Assembly (NCBI RefSeq): GCF_001854185.1
Contig: NZ_CP017603.1
Span: forward strand, 2,728,001 to 2,792,000
Origin: Clostridium formicaceticum
GTDB taxonomy: Bacteria > Bacillota > Clostridia > Peptostreptococcales > Natronincolaceae
Length of the DNA stretch: 64,000 nt
Direction: 5' to 3'
Every line of letters starts with the position of its first letter. Position 1 is the first letter of the stretch. Under the pieces are notes generated by a model. It saw only the letters and a program-made list of their open reading frames with translations, had not been told where the DNA came from and searched no databases. The position numbers were made by a program, and so were the translations under genes. Positions 45,509 to 54,059 of the stretch are shown here, one piece after another.

Positions 45509-47665
45509 ATGGATATATATAGACAGCTAAAAACATATTTTGGCTATGATAGGTTTAAAAAAGGTCAAGAAAAATTAATCGCAGGAATATTAAAGGGAAT
45601 AGATGTATTGGGAATTATGCCTACAGGTGGAGGTAAGTCTCTTTGTTATCAACTTCCGGCGGTGACTTTAGAGGGTGTTACCATCGTTGTTTCCCCTCTT
45701 ATATCTCTTATGAAGGATCAAGTAGATGCGTTATATGAAATGGGTATTAAGGCCGCCTGTATTAACAGTACCCTTCAGACCAGCGAATTAATAGAAATTA
45801 CCAAGGAAATAAAGGCAAACCAATATAAAATCGTATTTGTAGCACCAGAGCGGCTAAATAGCAGTAGTTTTATGGATATGATAAAGCATATAAAAATCTC
45901 TTTAGTGGCTATTGATGAGGCCCACTGTATTAGTCAGTGGGGTCATGACTTTCGCCCAAGCTATCTTGAAATTCCTAGATTTATTGGCAGGTTTAGAAAT
46001 AGACCTGTAGTAGCGGCTTTCACGGCAACAGCTACAAAGGAAATTATTGCAGAAATAAAAGCACTAATAGGGTTGCAGGATCCACTAGAGGTTACTACAG
46101 GATTCGATAGGCCTAATTTGTTTTATCAGGTAACGAAAGCAGGAAATAAGTTTGCTTATCTATGCGACTATTTAGAGAATAACTTTCAAGAGGAGTCAGG
46201 GATCATCTATTGTTCAACAAGAAAAACAGTTGAGGCACTGGTGAAAAAACTAAAGGAAAGAGGAATTTCTATCAATGGTTATCACGGTGGGATGCAAACG
46301 GAGTTACGGCAGAAAAATCAAGAGGATTTTATGTTTAACAGGGTTAGAATCATTGTAGCCACCAATGCATTTGGCATGGGGATAGACAAACCAGATGTTA
46401 GATTTGTAATACACTACAATATGCCTAAAAACATGGAAGCTTATTATCAAGAGGCAGGCAGGGGTGGTAGAGATGGAGAAGAAAGCCATTGTATTCTAAT
46501 GTACTCTCCTTCTGACGTTGTAAAACAAAAGCTGATGATAGCCAATGAAGAAATTGCACCTGAACGAGAAGCATTGCAGTATAAAAATCTACAATATCTT
46601 ATTGATTTTTGTCATACCAATGATTGTCTTAGAAATAAAATATTAAGTTACTTTGGAGAAGAGGTAATTAGTGACAATTGCGGTAAATGTAGCAACTGTT
46701 TAGATCAGTCGGAAATGGTAGATATTACCGTTGAATCTCAAAAGGTGTTGTCCTGTATCTATAGAGTTAATCAAAAATATGGTGTAAATACTGTGATTCA
46801 GGTTTTGAGGGGATCAAAAAATAGAAGAATCTTGGAACAAGGTTTAAATCAAGTATCCACCTATAATATTATGAAGGACTATAGTGAAAAAGCAATTAGA
46901 GAAATTATTATGACTTTATCTGCTAGAGAGTATATTCATATTACAACGGATAAGTTTCCTGTGTTAAAACTAACCTCCAAATGTAGGGAAGTGCTGCAGG
47001 GAAAAGTAAAGGTATATCATAAAAAGGATTTGATTGAAAACAAACCATCGGAGAATAAAAAAGAGGGATTAGATAAAAGGGCAATGGATGATGCTTTTGA
47101 TGAAGAACTATTGAGGAAATTAAAGGAGTTAAGGTATACGATAGCGGCGGAACATGAATTACCTCCCTTTATGATCTTTCATGATAGAACTTTGAAGGAA
47201 ATGGCATCTTGCTTTCCTCAGGACAAAGAGGCTTTTCTGAAAATAAATGGTGTAGGAGAGAAAAAGTTTGAAAATTATGGTGAGAAATTTATTCTTCTTA
47301 TTAAAGACTATTGTATTGATAAAAAAATAGATACAGCTTTAGAGGAGAATGAACTGGATCAAGAAGCAGCATATGATAGATATCAATTAACCTATCATTG
47401 GTATCTAGAAGAATTATCTATAGAGAAAATTGCTGATAAAAGAACCTTAAAACCAGCCACCATTATTCAGCACTTGAAAAGGTGTCAGGAGAATGGCCTT
47501 GTTGTTGATTGGGAAAGATTTATGTGTGATGCAGAAAAAGAAAAAGTAGTTATGGAGGCAGTGAAAAAAATAGGTTCCCAAAGGCTGAAGCCTATAAAAG
47601 ATGCTTTGCCTGAGGACATTAGTTATGAGGATATTCGTATAGTAATTATAAAAAATGCACTTTAA
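45509..47665 (+). CDS. recQ: ATP-dependent DNA helicase RecQ
   Basis: This protein of 718 residues unwinds DNA 3' to 5' in recombination and repair. Motifs: Walker A IMPTGGGKSLCYQLP, DEAH-box AIDEAHCISQWGHDFRPSY, AFTATAT, and YYQEAGRGGRDG. The zinc-binding RQC region has CRNKI...CGKCSNC. An HRDC domain follows (ELPPFMIFHDRTLKEMA). The C-terminal domain (YHWYLEELSIEKIADKR) is the HTH_40 type seen in Firmicutes RecQ. The ATG at 45509 is chosen because GAGGAG lies 6-7 bases before it; the TTG at 45482 is not. It ends before a strong shared terminator. Confidence 0.95.
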   Translation: MDIYRQLKTYFGYDRFKKGQEKLIAGILKGIDVLGIMPTGGGKSLCYQLPAVTLEGVTIVVSPLISLMKDQVDALYEMGIKAACINSTLQTSELIEITKEIKANQYKIVFVAPERLNSSSFMDMIKHIKISLVAIDEAHCISQWGHDFRPSYLEIPRFIGRFRNRPVVAAFTATATKEIIAEIKALIGLQDPLEVTTGFDRPNLFYQVTKAGNKFAYLCDYLENNFQEESGIIYCSTRKTVEALVKKLKERGISINGYHGGMQTELRQKNQEDFMFNRVRIIVATNAFGMGIDKPDVRFVIHYNMPKNMEAYYQEAGRGGRDGEESHCILMYSPSDVVKQKLMIANEEIAPEREALQYKNLQYLIDFCHTNDCLRNKILSYFGEEVISDNCGKCSNCLDQSEMVDITVESQKVLSCIYRVNQKYGVNTVIQVLRGSKNRRILEQGLNQVSTYNIMKDYSEKAIREIIMTLSAREYIHITTDKFPVLKLTSKCREVLQGKVKVYHKKDLIENKPSENKKEGLDKRAMDDAFDEELLRKLKELRYTIAAEHELPPFMIFHDRTLKEMASCFPQDKEAFLKINGVGEKKFENYGEKFILLIKDYCIDKKIDTALEENELDQEAAYDRYQLTYHWYLEELSIEKIADKRTLKPATIIQHLKRCQENGLVVDWERFMCDAEKEKVVMEAVKKIGSQRLKPIKDALPEDISYEDIRIVIIKNAL

Positions 47666-47679
47666 GATCAATGATGTCT

Positions 47680-47730
47680 GCTAAAAATCCCATGATACTC
47701 AACGTAATATCATGGGATTTTTAGCGCTTT
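47680..47730. terminator. Bidirectional terminator between recQ and the MFS gene
   Basis: GCTAAAAATCCCATGATA and TATCATGGGATTTTTAGC form a perfect 18-bp stem with a 10-base loop, placed between convergent genes. Confidence 0.9.
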
Positions 47731-47735
47731 GATAG

Positions 47736-48941
47736 CTATATTCCAGTGAATGGAGTCTTTATCGATTTCTTGTTTAATCTATTTAAACTAAGGTCAACGA
47801 CACGGGTGGAAATGAATAAAATAATCAGCATAAATACTGCAGATAAGACAAATATCCATTCTATGCCGACTTTTTCTAAAACGATACCATTGACATAAGT
47901 ACCAACAGCACCACCTACAAATAAGTTAAAAGATACCAGTGACATAACTGTTCCTCTGAGTTTAGGCATAAGACCTTGCGCTGTAGTGACTAACGTGGAA
48001 TGGATAGATACAAAGGCATAGCCAAAACCAAATAATGAAATAGAAAGCAAAATTGGTGAATGAGAAAAAGATAAGGATACTAAAGATATTGCTCCTAAAA
48101 TTGCAGCATAAGGAACAAATTTAGTATCTAGTATTTCCCTTAGCGTACTTGCTTTTCTCCCTCCCAACACTGTAGCAGCGCCAAAAAAGGTAAGAATCAA
48201 GCCTACCTTGAGAATATTATAGCCGGTATTGTTTTGAATAAATCGGCCTGAATAGGTAAAGGTTCCAAAAATACTAAAACCAATTAGAAATATGGTTCCT
48301 ACAACTTGAATAAGTTCTCTATTGCTAAAGGCTTCTTGGTAAACCTTCCGAAGGTCTAACTGTTGCAGTACACCAGGTTTTTTTTCCAAGGTTTTGAGCA
48401 TGATAAATGCCATAACTAATTCTAACACACCATAAATAAAATAGACTGCCCGCCATGAAGCAAAATATGCGATAGCACCTCCTATTGCGGTTGCTGAAGC
48501 ACTTCCTAAAAACATCATGCCGAAGAATTTACCAAGCATTTTTTGTCTATTAGCATCCTGAGAGCTTTCTCCTATAAAAGCAATTGAAACAGGAAAAATC
48601 CCCGCTCCAAAAGCACCATTACAGGCACGAAAAATAATTAAAGAAGTTAGATTAAAAGAAAAAGCGCCTAAAATACTAAAAATTGCAGTACCAAAGGCTG
48701 CTATATTGATGACCCTTGTCTTGCCGTAACGATCTCCTAGAGGGCCAAAAAAAATCGTAAAAAATCCAAAACAAAGCATGTATGATGTCACAGAAAGAGC
48801 TGTTTTAGCAATAGGGATTCCTAGGTCACTAGAGATGTTGATCAATAACGGGGCAACAGCATAATTATCGCCATTGGCCAAAAAACCCATGATGCCCAAT
48901 ACAATTAGCATTTGAGCAAATTTTTTTGAGTCATTTTCCAA
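47736..48941 (-). CDS. MFS transporter, drug or small-molecule efflux type
   Basis: This protein of about 401 residues has 12 predicted membrane helices and the MFS motif A between helices 2 and 3 (GPLGDRYGKTRVI), plus NGAFGAGIFPVSIAFIGE in helix 4-5 (motif C-like). The layout fits the DHA1 drug/proton antiporter group, with no clue to substrate. On its strand ATGGAGG is the ribosome binding site, and the TTG at 48941 lies 8 bases after it, so the ATG at 48956 inside that site is probably not the start. The gene stands alone and converges with recQ. Confidence 0.87.
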   Translation of the reverse strand: MENDSKKFAQMLIVLGIMGFLANGDNYAVAPLLINISSDLGIPIAKTALSVTSYMLCFGFFTIFFGPLGDRYGKTRVINIAAFGTAIFSILGAFSFNLTSLIIFRACNGAFGAGIFPVSIAFIGESSQDANRQKMLGKFFGMMFLGSASATAIGGAIAYFASWRAVYFIYGVLELVMAFIMLKTLEKKPGVLQQLDLRKVYQEAFSNRELIQVVGTIFLIGFSIFGTFTYSGRFIQNNTGYNILKVGLILTFFGAATVLGGRKASTLREILDTKFVPYAAILGAISLVSLSFSHSPILLSISLFGFGYAFVSIHSTLVTTAQGLMPKLRGTVMSLVSFNLFVGGAVGTYVNGIVLEKVGIEWIFVLSAVFMLIILFISTRVVDLSLNRLNKKSIKTPFTGI

Positions 48942-49069
48942 AATACTCGCCTCCATATCAATAATTTCATAAAATTTCCAACAACTTAAGCATAAATAAT
49001 AATAAAGATGCTGTCAACACATTTAATGGGATATTTAACAAATTATTTTAAGGCTTTTCTATAATAAAA

Positions 49070-49098
49070 TTGACTACTAAATTAATTTATGATAAACT
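49070..49098 (+). promoter_or_regulatory. larE promoter
   Basis: TTGACT and TAAACT with a 17-base spacer lie 58 bases before the start codon, divergent from the MFS gene. The -35 is near consensus. Confidence 0.55.
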
Positions 49099-49156
49099 AA
49101 ATCCGACTATTCATATGTGAAATACATAGTATTAATAAAGAATGGAGGATGGTTCT

Positions 49157-49978
49157 ATGGAGATACAAGAAAAATTTCATAAACTCCAAGAGATTATAAG
49201 AGGGCTTGAAAGTGCTGCTATTGCTTTTTCTGGTGGAGTAGATAGTACTTTTTTATTAAAGGTAACACAGAATGTATTGGGAAAAGATGTAATTGCAGTG
49301 ACTGCTAGATCCTCTACATTTCCAGAAAGAGAATTTAAGGAAGCTAAAGCATATGCAGAAAGTATAGGGGTAAAACATATTGTTATTGTATCAGAGGAGC
49401 TGGACATAGAAGGGTTTTCTAAAAATCCCACCAATAGATGTTATTACTGTAAACATGAACTTTTTTCAAAAATACAGGAGGTAGCTTTAGATCATAATGT
49501 AAAGGTTGTTTTAGATGGTTCAAACTACGATGATATAGGGGATTATCGTCCTGGAATGCAGGCAGCAAAAGAGCTTAAAGTAGTTAGTCCTTTAAAGCAA
49601 GCAGCTTTGACAAAAGAGGATATACGCATCCTTTCTAAAGAAATGGATATACCTACATGGAATAAACCCTCCTTTGCTTGTCTTTCTTCAAGGTTTCCCT
49701 ATGGACATGAAATCAATAGAGAAAAGCTGAAAATGGTGGAATTAGCAGAACAATTCTTGCTAGATAAAGGTTTTAGACAGGTAAGGGTAAGGCATCATGG
49801 AGAAATTGCTAGGATAGAAGTAGAGAAAAAAGAAAGAGAAAAGATTTTTGATTTGCAGTTGATGGATGAGATTGGCAACAAACTAAAAGAAATAGGTTTT
49901 CATTATGTTACAATAGATGCTTTGGGCTATAGAACAGGCAGTATGAATGAAGTGTTGACAGAAGGAGATAAAGTATAA
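49157..49978 (+). CDS. larE: LarE-type ATP-dependent sacrificial sulfur transferase
   Basis: This protein of 273 residues is of the PP-loop superfamily: SGGVDSTFLLK is the ATP-pyrophosphatase loop, CYYCKHELF a conserved zinc-type or structural pair, and SFACLSSRFPYG carries the Cys that in Lactobacillus LarE is sacrificed to give sulfur. LarE sulfurates the nicotinic-acid-derived precursor of the nickel-pincer (NPN) cofactor of lactate racemase. No larA, larB or larC gene is nearby, so the cofactor user is unknown or elsewhere. The ATG at 49157 is chosen because GGAGG at 49144-49148 overlaps the ATG at 49142. Terminator follows at once. Confidence 0.9.
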   Translation: MEIQEKFHKLQEIIRGLESAAIAFSGGVDSTFLLKVTQNVLGKDVIAVTARSSTFPEREFKEAKAYAESIGVKHIVIVSEELDIEGFSKNPTNRCYYCKHELFSKIQEVALDHNVKVVLDGSNYDDIGDYRPGMQAAKELKVVSPLKQAALTKEDIRILSKEMDIPTWNKPSFACLSSRFPYGHEINREKLKMVELAEQFLLDKGFRQVRVRHHGEIARIEVEKKEREKIFDLQLMDEIGNKLKEIGFHYVTIDALGYRTGSMNEVLTEGDKV

Positions 49979-49979
49979 G

Positions 49980-50030
49980 AATCCCCCCATTTTCTTACGA
50001 GATACATTAAGGAAGTGGGGGGATTGTCAT
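49980..50030. terminator. larE terminator
   Basis: AATCCCCCCATTTTCTT pairs with AAGGAAGTGGGGGGATT over 17 bp with two G-T pairs. It lies between the convergent larE and TDT-transporter genes and may serve both. Confidence 0.85.
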
Positions 50031-50068
50031 AAGCCTAAATTATGTTAGAAAAGAGGGGATCATCTCCT

Positions 50069-51019
50069 TTAATTTTCAGTTGTGACAGGCGTAGCAATTT
50101 CTTTTTTTGGAGCAATAATGAAGAAAGCGTATCTTATCAAAACATAAAGAACCATAAGGATAGACCAAAATTCTAAAAATTTTACTAAATAATTTAACAT
50201 TTCTATTTCTTTTCCGTTATTCATTAATAAGTTGTTTGTTCCCTTCATAGCAATGCCGCTGATGACAAAGGGGAAAGTAAAGGCGGAATAACTAGGATAA
50301 AATTTCAATTTCAATATTTTAGGCATATATAATAGCACAAAAAACAGCATTAATAAGGCTAGAGAGGCTAAAAAAACGATCATCATCATATTTTTTTCTG
50401 AGAATGCATTTAAATAACCAGCTAAACAGAGACTAGCAGGAGCTGCAAAAATTACCATGGTCGGTAGAGCAGCTTCAGGAATTTCTTTGATGATGAAAAC
50501 CCGATAAAGTACCAAAGGTAATAGCACTAAGTAAGAAATAAAACCAAACCAAAAGATAAGTTGTCCTAAACTAGTAAAACCATAGACTGGAGCTGTTACA
50601 CTTCCAACGACAATCCCAACGTATACAACAAAATAGCTTGGAAAAACTTTTTTGATATTAAATTTTAAAAGATATTTCTTCGTGAAATGAAGCATTAAAC
50701 AGATATGAATCAATAAACCTAGAATCCAAACGCCAAGGGCTATTGAAGGTAAATAGGTTCTGATATAGGTAGATAAAATCATTAATCCCATGGAAAAAGT
50801 AGGGCTTACACTGGCTATAACAGGATTTTCGAAGGCTTCAGTGAAGGACTCAGGCTGAGCTGAAACCTTTATCGTAAGGGCGCCAAGTATCATTATAGAT
50901 ATTAAACCAAAAATATTTCGATAGATGTTACCATAGGATAAAACTAAGTTTCCTGTTGCTGCTAAAGCCAACATCAATCCTGCTATAGGAATGGGTATTT
51001 TCTTAATTACCTTATTCAT
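50069..51019 (-). CDS. TDT-family (SLAC1/TehA-like) membrane transporter
   Basis: This 316-residue protein has about ten hydrophobic helices in the TDT pattern (PIAGLMLALAATGNLVLSYG at the start; VIASVSPTFSMGLMILSTY; FPSYFVVYVGIVVGSVTAP). Family members move dicarboxylates, tellurite-linked or small anions, and plant SLAC1 conducts anions. It lies 12 bases after the C_GCAxxG_C_C gene on the same strand, so the two probably form an operon. The substrate is not evident. The C-terminal tail after the last helix is short and charged. Confidence 0.8.
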   Translation of the reverse strand: MNKVIKKIPIPIAGLMLALAATGNLVLSYGNIYRNIFGLISIMILGALTIKVSAQPESFTEAFENPVIASVSPTFSMGLMILSTYIRTYLPSIALGVWILGLLIHICLMLHFTKKYLLKFNIKKVFPSYFVVYVGIVVGSVTAPVYGFTSLGQLIFWFGFISYLVLLPLVLYRVFIIKEIPEAALPTMVIFAAPASLCLAGYLNAFSEKNMMMIVFLASLALLMLFFVLLYMPKILKLKFYPSYSAFTFPFVISGIAMKGTNNLLMNNGKEIEMLNYLVKFLEFWSILMVLYVLIRYAFFIIAPKKEIATPVTTEN

Positions 51020-51031
51020 GTCTTCACCCCG

Positions 51032-51496
51032 CTAGTCATCAATATTTACAAGCTGTAGTTCTCTTACCACCATACAGGCCAGCTTTTCAGCGATTTCTCC
51101 TGTAAAGGCTACACATTGGTTTTTGTGTTCGCCTGATGCCATATCCATACCATGGGTTAGAATCTTACAGCATAAGTGTTTATGATTATCTTTGAAGCTT
51201 TGCTGCAATTCATTGGCTAATTCCAGAGTTTTTTGAACCTTTGAATCGCCGCCTTTTGTTCTCCCAAAAAAATAGCCTAGCATCATGATACCGCCGGAAA
51301 CGGCACCGCAGACACATTTTGATTTTCCTATACCTACAGGAAAGCCTGAAGCCATAGCGATGATTTCTTCTGGCATATCAATTTCAAAATTGCTTTTAAT
51401 GGAGCTAACGATAGCTTCTGAACAGAAAAAGTCTCCTTTTCTATAAAGTTCTTCTGCATCACTTTTAATTTTTTTAATACTCACTTCCTTTTTCAT
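51032..51496 (-). CDS. C_GCAxxG_C_C family protein, divergent copy
   Basis: This 154-residue protein carries the family pattern in altered form: the first block reads GDFFCSEAIVSSI (no GCNCAQ), then GFPVGIGKSKCVCGAVSGGI, then LCCKILTHG and QCVAFTG. It is a paralogue of the protein at 9064-9495, which keeps the full motif. Loss of one Cys in the first block may change metal or redox properties. It is in an apparent operon with the TDT transporter. Family function is unknown. Confidence 0.85.
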   Translation of the reverse strand: MKKEVSIKKIKSDAEELYRKGDFFCSEAIVSSIKSNFEIDMPEEIIAMASGFPVGIGKSKCVCGAVSGGIMMLGYFFGRTKGGDSKVQKTLELANELQQSFKDNHKHLCCKILTHGMDMASGEHKNQCVAFTGEIAEKLACMVVRELQLVNIDD

Positions 51497-51703
51497 TAGT
51501 AAAGACCTCCTTGAATTAAAAAATAATTGTTTTCTAGTGAGAAAAATAGTGTATAAATAAGAAATATCATCTAAAGTATATCATAAAAAAAATTAAATAC
51601 GAATCGAATTGTTTGATACTACTTATCAGGAGGATTATAATAATCTATAGTTATTTATTGGAAGTTTCTGAGGGGAAATGTGTATACCAACAGCGAATGA
51701 AAA

Positions 51704-51755
51704 TTAAAACAACCTCTATACTATATTCCATAGTATAGAGGTTGTTTTAATGCAT
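51704..51755. terminator. Terminator for the DUF1292 gene
   Basis: TTAAAACAACCTCTATACTAT and its exact complement form a 21-bp perfect stem with loop ATTCC, directly after the stop of the DUF1292 gene. Its left side faces the C_GCAxxG gene promoter region. Confidence 0.88.
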
Positions 51756-52052
51756 TTAATGCATATGATTATGTACACCTGCTAAGAAGGCTTTAGAAGC
51801 TAATTCATATTCTTCATCACTTTCAATATTATTTAGCTCTGGATTTCCCTCTCTTTCCACCAGTCTGTAGAGTAATGCTGTTTCTGAGCTTTGAGGCAGT
51901 ACAGCAATATACTTCTGATCGTTGACTTCAAAAATATCCAGTACATCACATTCTATTTCTGTATTATCCACAAGCGTTAAATGAATTTTTTTATGCTGTA
52001 GATGTTTGGTAGATAGATGATCACAATCACAATTATTCAAACAATTTCCCAT
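51756..52052 (-). CDS. DUF1292 domain protein
   Basis: This protein of 98 residues starts MGNCLNNCDCDHLSTKH, with a Cys-rich head, and contains the DUF1292 pattern HLTLVDNTEIECDVLDIFEV and YIAVLPQ, then a tail EYELASKAFLAG. The start at 52052 is preferred since AAAAAGGAG lies 9 bases before it on that strand; the TTG at 52073 is inside that region. DUF1292 proteins (YrzB type) are small, common in Firmicutes, and of unknown function. The three cysteines in the first 10 residues could bind a metal. It ends at a strong terminator. Confidence 0.85.
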   Translation of the reverse strand: MGNCLNNCDCDHLSTKHLQHKKIHLTLVDNTEIECDVLDIFEVNDQKYIAVLPQSSETALLYRLVEREGNPELNNIESDEEYELASKAFLAGVHNHMH

Positions 52053-52298
52053 AAATTTTTTCTCCTTTTTCAAATTTTTTTAGATTATTGCCACAATGGA
52101 AGAAAATTATAACTTGAGTTGTGCAATGATTTAATGTAATAGTGAAAATTAAATATATACGCTTATTTCGTTTAACGCTAAAACGTCTTCCAGTAAAAGG
52201 TCCTAAAATTTACACCTTGATTAATCTTTAAACATGCAAATTTTTTAACTATTAGCAAAAGTAATTTCATAATAGTGGAACTTATGGAAAAATATGAT

Positions 52299-52327
52299 TT
52301 GCCAAAAAAAATAATTCAGCGTATAAT
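52299..52327 (+). promoter_or_regulatory. Promoter of the AEC transporter gene
   Basis: TTGCCA and TATAAT with a 17-base spacer lie 44 bases before the start codon. The -10 is consensus. The rest of the 52074-52370 spacer holds nothing else that I recognise. Confidence 0.65.
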
Positions 52328-52370
52328 TTTATATAAAATTATTTTACATAGAAAGGAATAGGACGATTCG

Positions 52371-53333
52371 ATGACTGTGTTTCTATTTATCTTGGTTAAT
52401 AATATTATACCCATTTTTTCACTAATAGCGCTAGGTTATTTTTTAAGTAAAAAATTTGATTTAGATATAAACACATTAACCAAATTAAATTTTTACGCTT
52501 TTCTGCCTTGTTTTACTTTTGCAAGCCTATATACCACGAAGATTCCTTCGGATATGGTAAAAGTACTGATGGTTACCCTTCTTCTTATATTGGTGAACAT
52601 GTTGGTGGTTAGATTTATTTCACAAATATGTCATTATGATGAGGGGATGAAAAGTGCCTTCACCAATTCTGTTTTGTTTTATAATACAGGAAATATAGGG
52701 GTGCCTTTGGTGACGCTGGTGTTTAGTAGTCCTCCCTTTGTGGTGAACGGTGAAACCCCCTATTTAAGCATTGCTCTTACTGCACAAATTATGGTTTTAG
52801 TGGTTCAAAATATCACTACCAATACCTTTGGTTTTTTGAATGCCGGTCGGGTCTCTGCTGATTGGAAAGTATGTATTTATAAGGTTCTAAAAATGCCAAC
52901 CATCTATGCGATTCCTTTAGCATTCTTATTAAAAGCTATACCCTATGATGTGACACAAACACCTGTCTGGCCTGCCTTTGAATATGCTAAAAATGCGCTA
53001 GTACCTATTGCACTTATTACCTTAGGTGTGCAGCTTTCACGCACTGCCTTTGAATTTAAAAACAAAGATGTATATCTTGCCACAGCCATAAGGCTGATTG
53101 TAGGGCCGTTGTTGGCTTTGCTGTTTATTTATCTATTTGATATGGAGGGTATTGTTGCGCAGGTAGTTATGATTTCATCGGCATTACCTACTGGAGTAAA
53201 TGTTGCTCTTATTGCAGTAGAATGTAACAATCTGCCTGATTTTTCCTCTCAGACGGTAATGATCACCACATTATCTAGTGCAGTTAGTCTTGCTGGGGTA
53301 ATTTATATGGCGAGAATTTTCTTTCCAGTATAA
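52371..53333 (+). CDS. AEC (auxin efflux carrier)-family transporter
   Basis: This 320-residue protein has about ten helices in two five-helix halves (VNNIIPIFSLIALGYFLSKK; NTGNIGVPLVTLVFS; PIALITLGVQLSRTAF; SSALPTGVNVALIAVE). The NTGNIGVPL and LPTG segments are family features. Bacterial AEC proteins export or exchange small organic acids such as malate; the substrate cannot be told here. The gene is monocistronic, with its own promoter. AAAGGAATAGG serves as ribosome binding site. Confidence 0.87.
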   Translation: MTVFLFILVNNIIPIFSLIALGYFLSKKFDLDINTLTKLNFYAFLPCFTFASLYTTKIPSDMVKVLMVTLLLILVNMLVVRFISQICHYDEGMKSAFTNSVLFYNTGNIGVPLVTLVFSSPPFVVNGETPYLSIALTAQIMVLVVQNITTNTFGFLNAGRVSADWKVCIYKVLKMPTIYAIPLAFLLKAIPYDVTQTPVWPAFEYAKNALVPIALITLGVQLSRTAFEFKNKDVYLATAIRLIVGPLLALLFIYLFDMEGIVAQVVMISSALPTGVNVALIAVECNNLPDFSSQTVMITTLSSAVSLAGVIYMARIFFPV

Positions 53334-53439
53334 GGGCGGTGTAAGGAAGGGATATAGGGTGATAATATGGCAATGATTCCAAATATTAAGAAGCGTATTT
53401 GAATAGTGCAAAAAATTACTATCTAGTAAAAAATACTTA

Positions 53440-53472
53440 ATATTCCTATCAAATTGTAGTTGATAGGAATAT
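53440..53472. terminator. Hairpin after the AEC gene
   Basis: ATATTCCTATCAA and TTGATAGGAATAT form a perfect 13-bp stem with loop ATTGTAG. The longer T-run lies on the minus-strand side, so it may stop antisense transcription coming from the riboswitch region as well as the AEC transcript. Confidence 0.75.
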
Positions 53473-53595
53473 CTGATATGTTCGGAAACTAAGGGGGGGA
53501 TCCGAAACACATGGAGTCAAGTGTTGCCAGCTACAGCAAGCGAAGCACTAATAATCATTGCCATGAATATCCTAAGAAAAGATATAAAAATAAAA

Positions 53596-53634
53596 AAGTC
53601 GGTTTTTTCAGTAGAAATAGAAAAAAGCCGACTT
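53596..53634 (-). terminator. Terminator at the end of the putative Moco riboswitch
   Basis: On the minus strand AAGTCGGCTTTTTTC and GAAAAAACCGACTT form a stem and are followed by TTTTTATTTTT. It lies about 25 bases after the riboswitch core, the distance expected of an expression platform that ends transcription. Confidence 0.75.
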
Positions 53635-53654
53635 AGTTAAAGCCTATAGTACTT

Positions 53655-53760
53655 GTACTTTTTTCACCTTTCCACAATAGGAGGCATAACCGTTTCCAGT
53701 GATACCCATTGGTCAAAAGTTCATCGCTTTAAAAGCTACAGAACCTTTGACTCGGAGAAA
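53655..53760 (-). promoter_or_regulatory. Probable molybdenum-cofactor (Moco) riboswitch
   Basis: Read on the minus strand, the stretch contains CTCCGAG near 53757, then CCAATGGGTATCACTGG, AAACGGTTATGCCTCCT and GTGGAAAGGTG in order. This order and these blocks match the Moco RNA motif as I remember it. A terminator follows at the right distance. Next to it on the other side are the ligand-binding regulator and modABC, which fits the metal. No downstream molybdenum gene is present on that strand: only a 15-codon frame (53517-53564). The identification is from memory, not from a covariance search. Confidence 0.55.
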
Positions 53761-54059
53761 TAAATTATGCATATTTAATTAATAGAGTTTGTTAAAAATT
53801 TAATAATGTATCTATAGACAATATTTTACTATAACTTTATCCTTTTGTCAATTCTTGTAGAAGAAATTTTCTATCATCTGCTCTCGATTAACCTGAGTTG
53901 CTCACTTTTAGATTCTATAAAATTCGGCTACAATTCAGAGGGAGTTTTTACTTGGAGGATGTAGTGCTTGGTCTCCCACTTGCATAAGTAGATAGCCTGA
54001 ATTTTTGATTTGGTGTTAGTCACTTAGCTAAGTGCTAAATCATCGCACAACGCAAGTAA
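53761..54059. other. Spacer after the regulator gene
   Basis: No gene is visible. A palindrome CACTTAGCTAAGTG near 54018 may end the regulator transcript, although no T-run follows. CCCACTTGCATAAGTAG near 53966 resembles the hairpins at 36352 and 38675. The remainder is AT-rich. Confidence 0.4.

Noticed and set aside
53517-53564. 15-codon ORF behind the putative Moco riboswitch as a real gene
   Set aside because: Weak ribosome binding site, too short and without recognisable similarity; noted only as a possible remnant.
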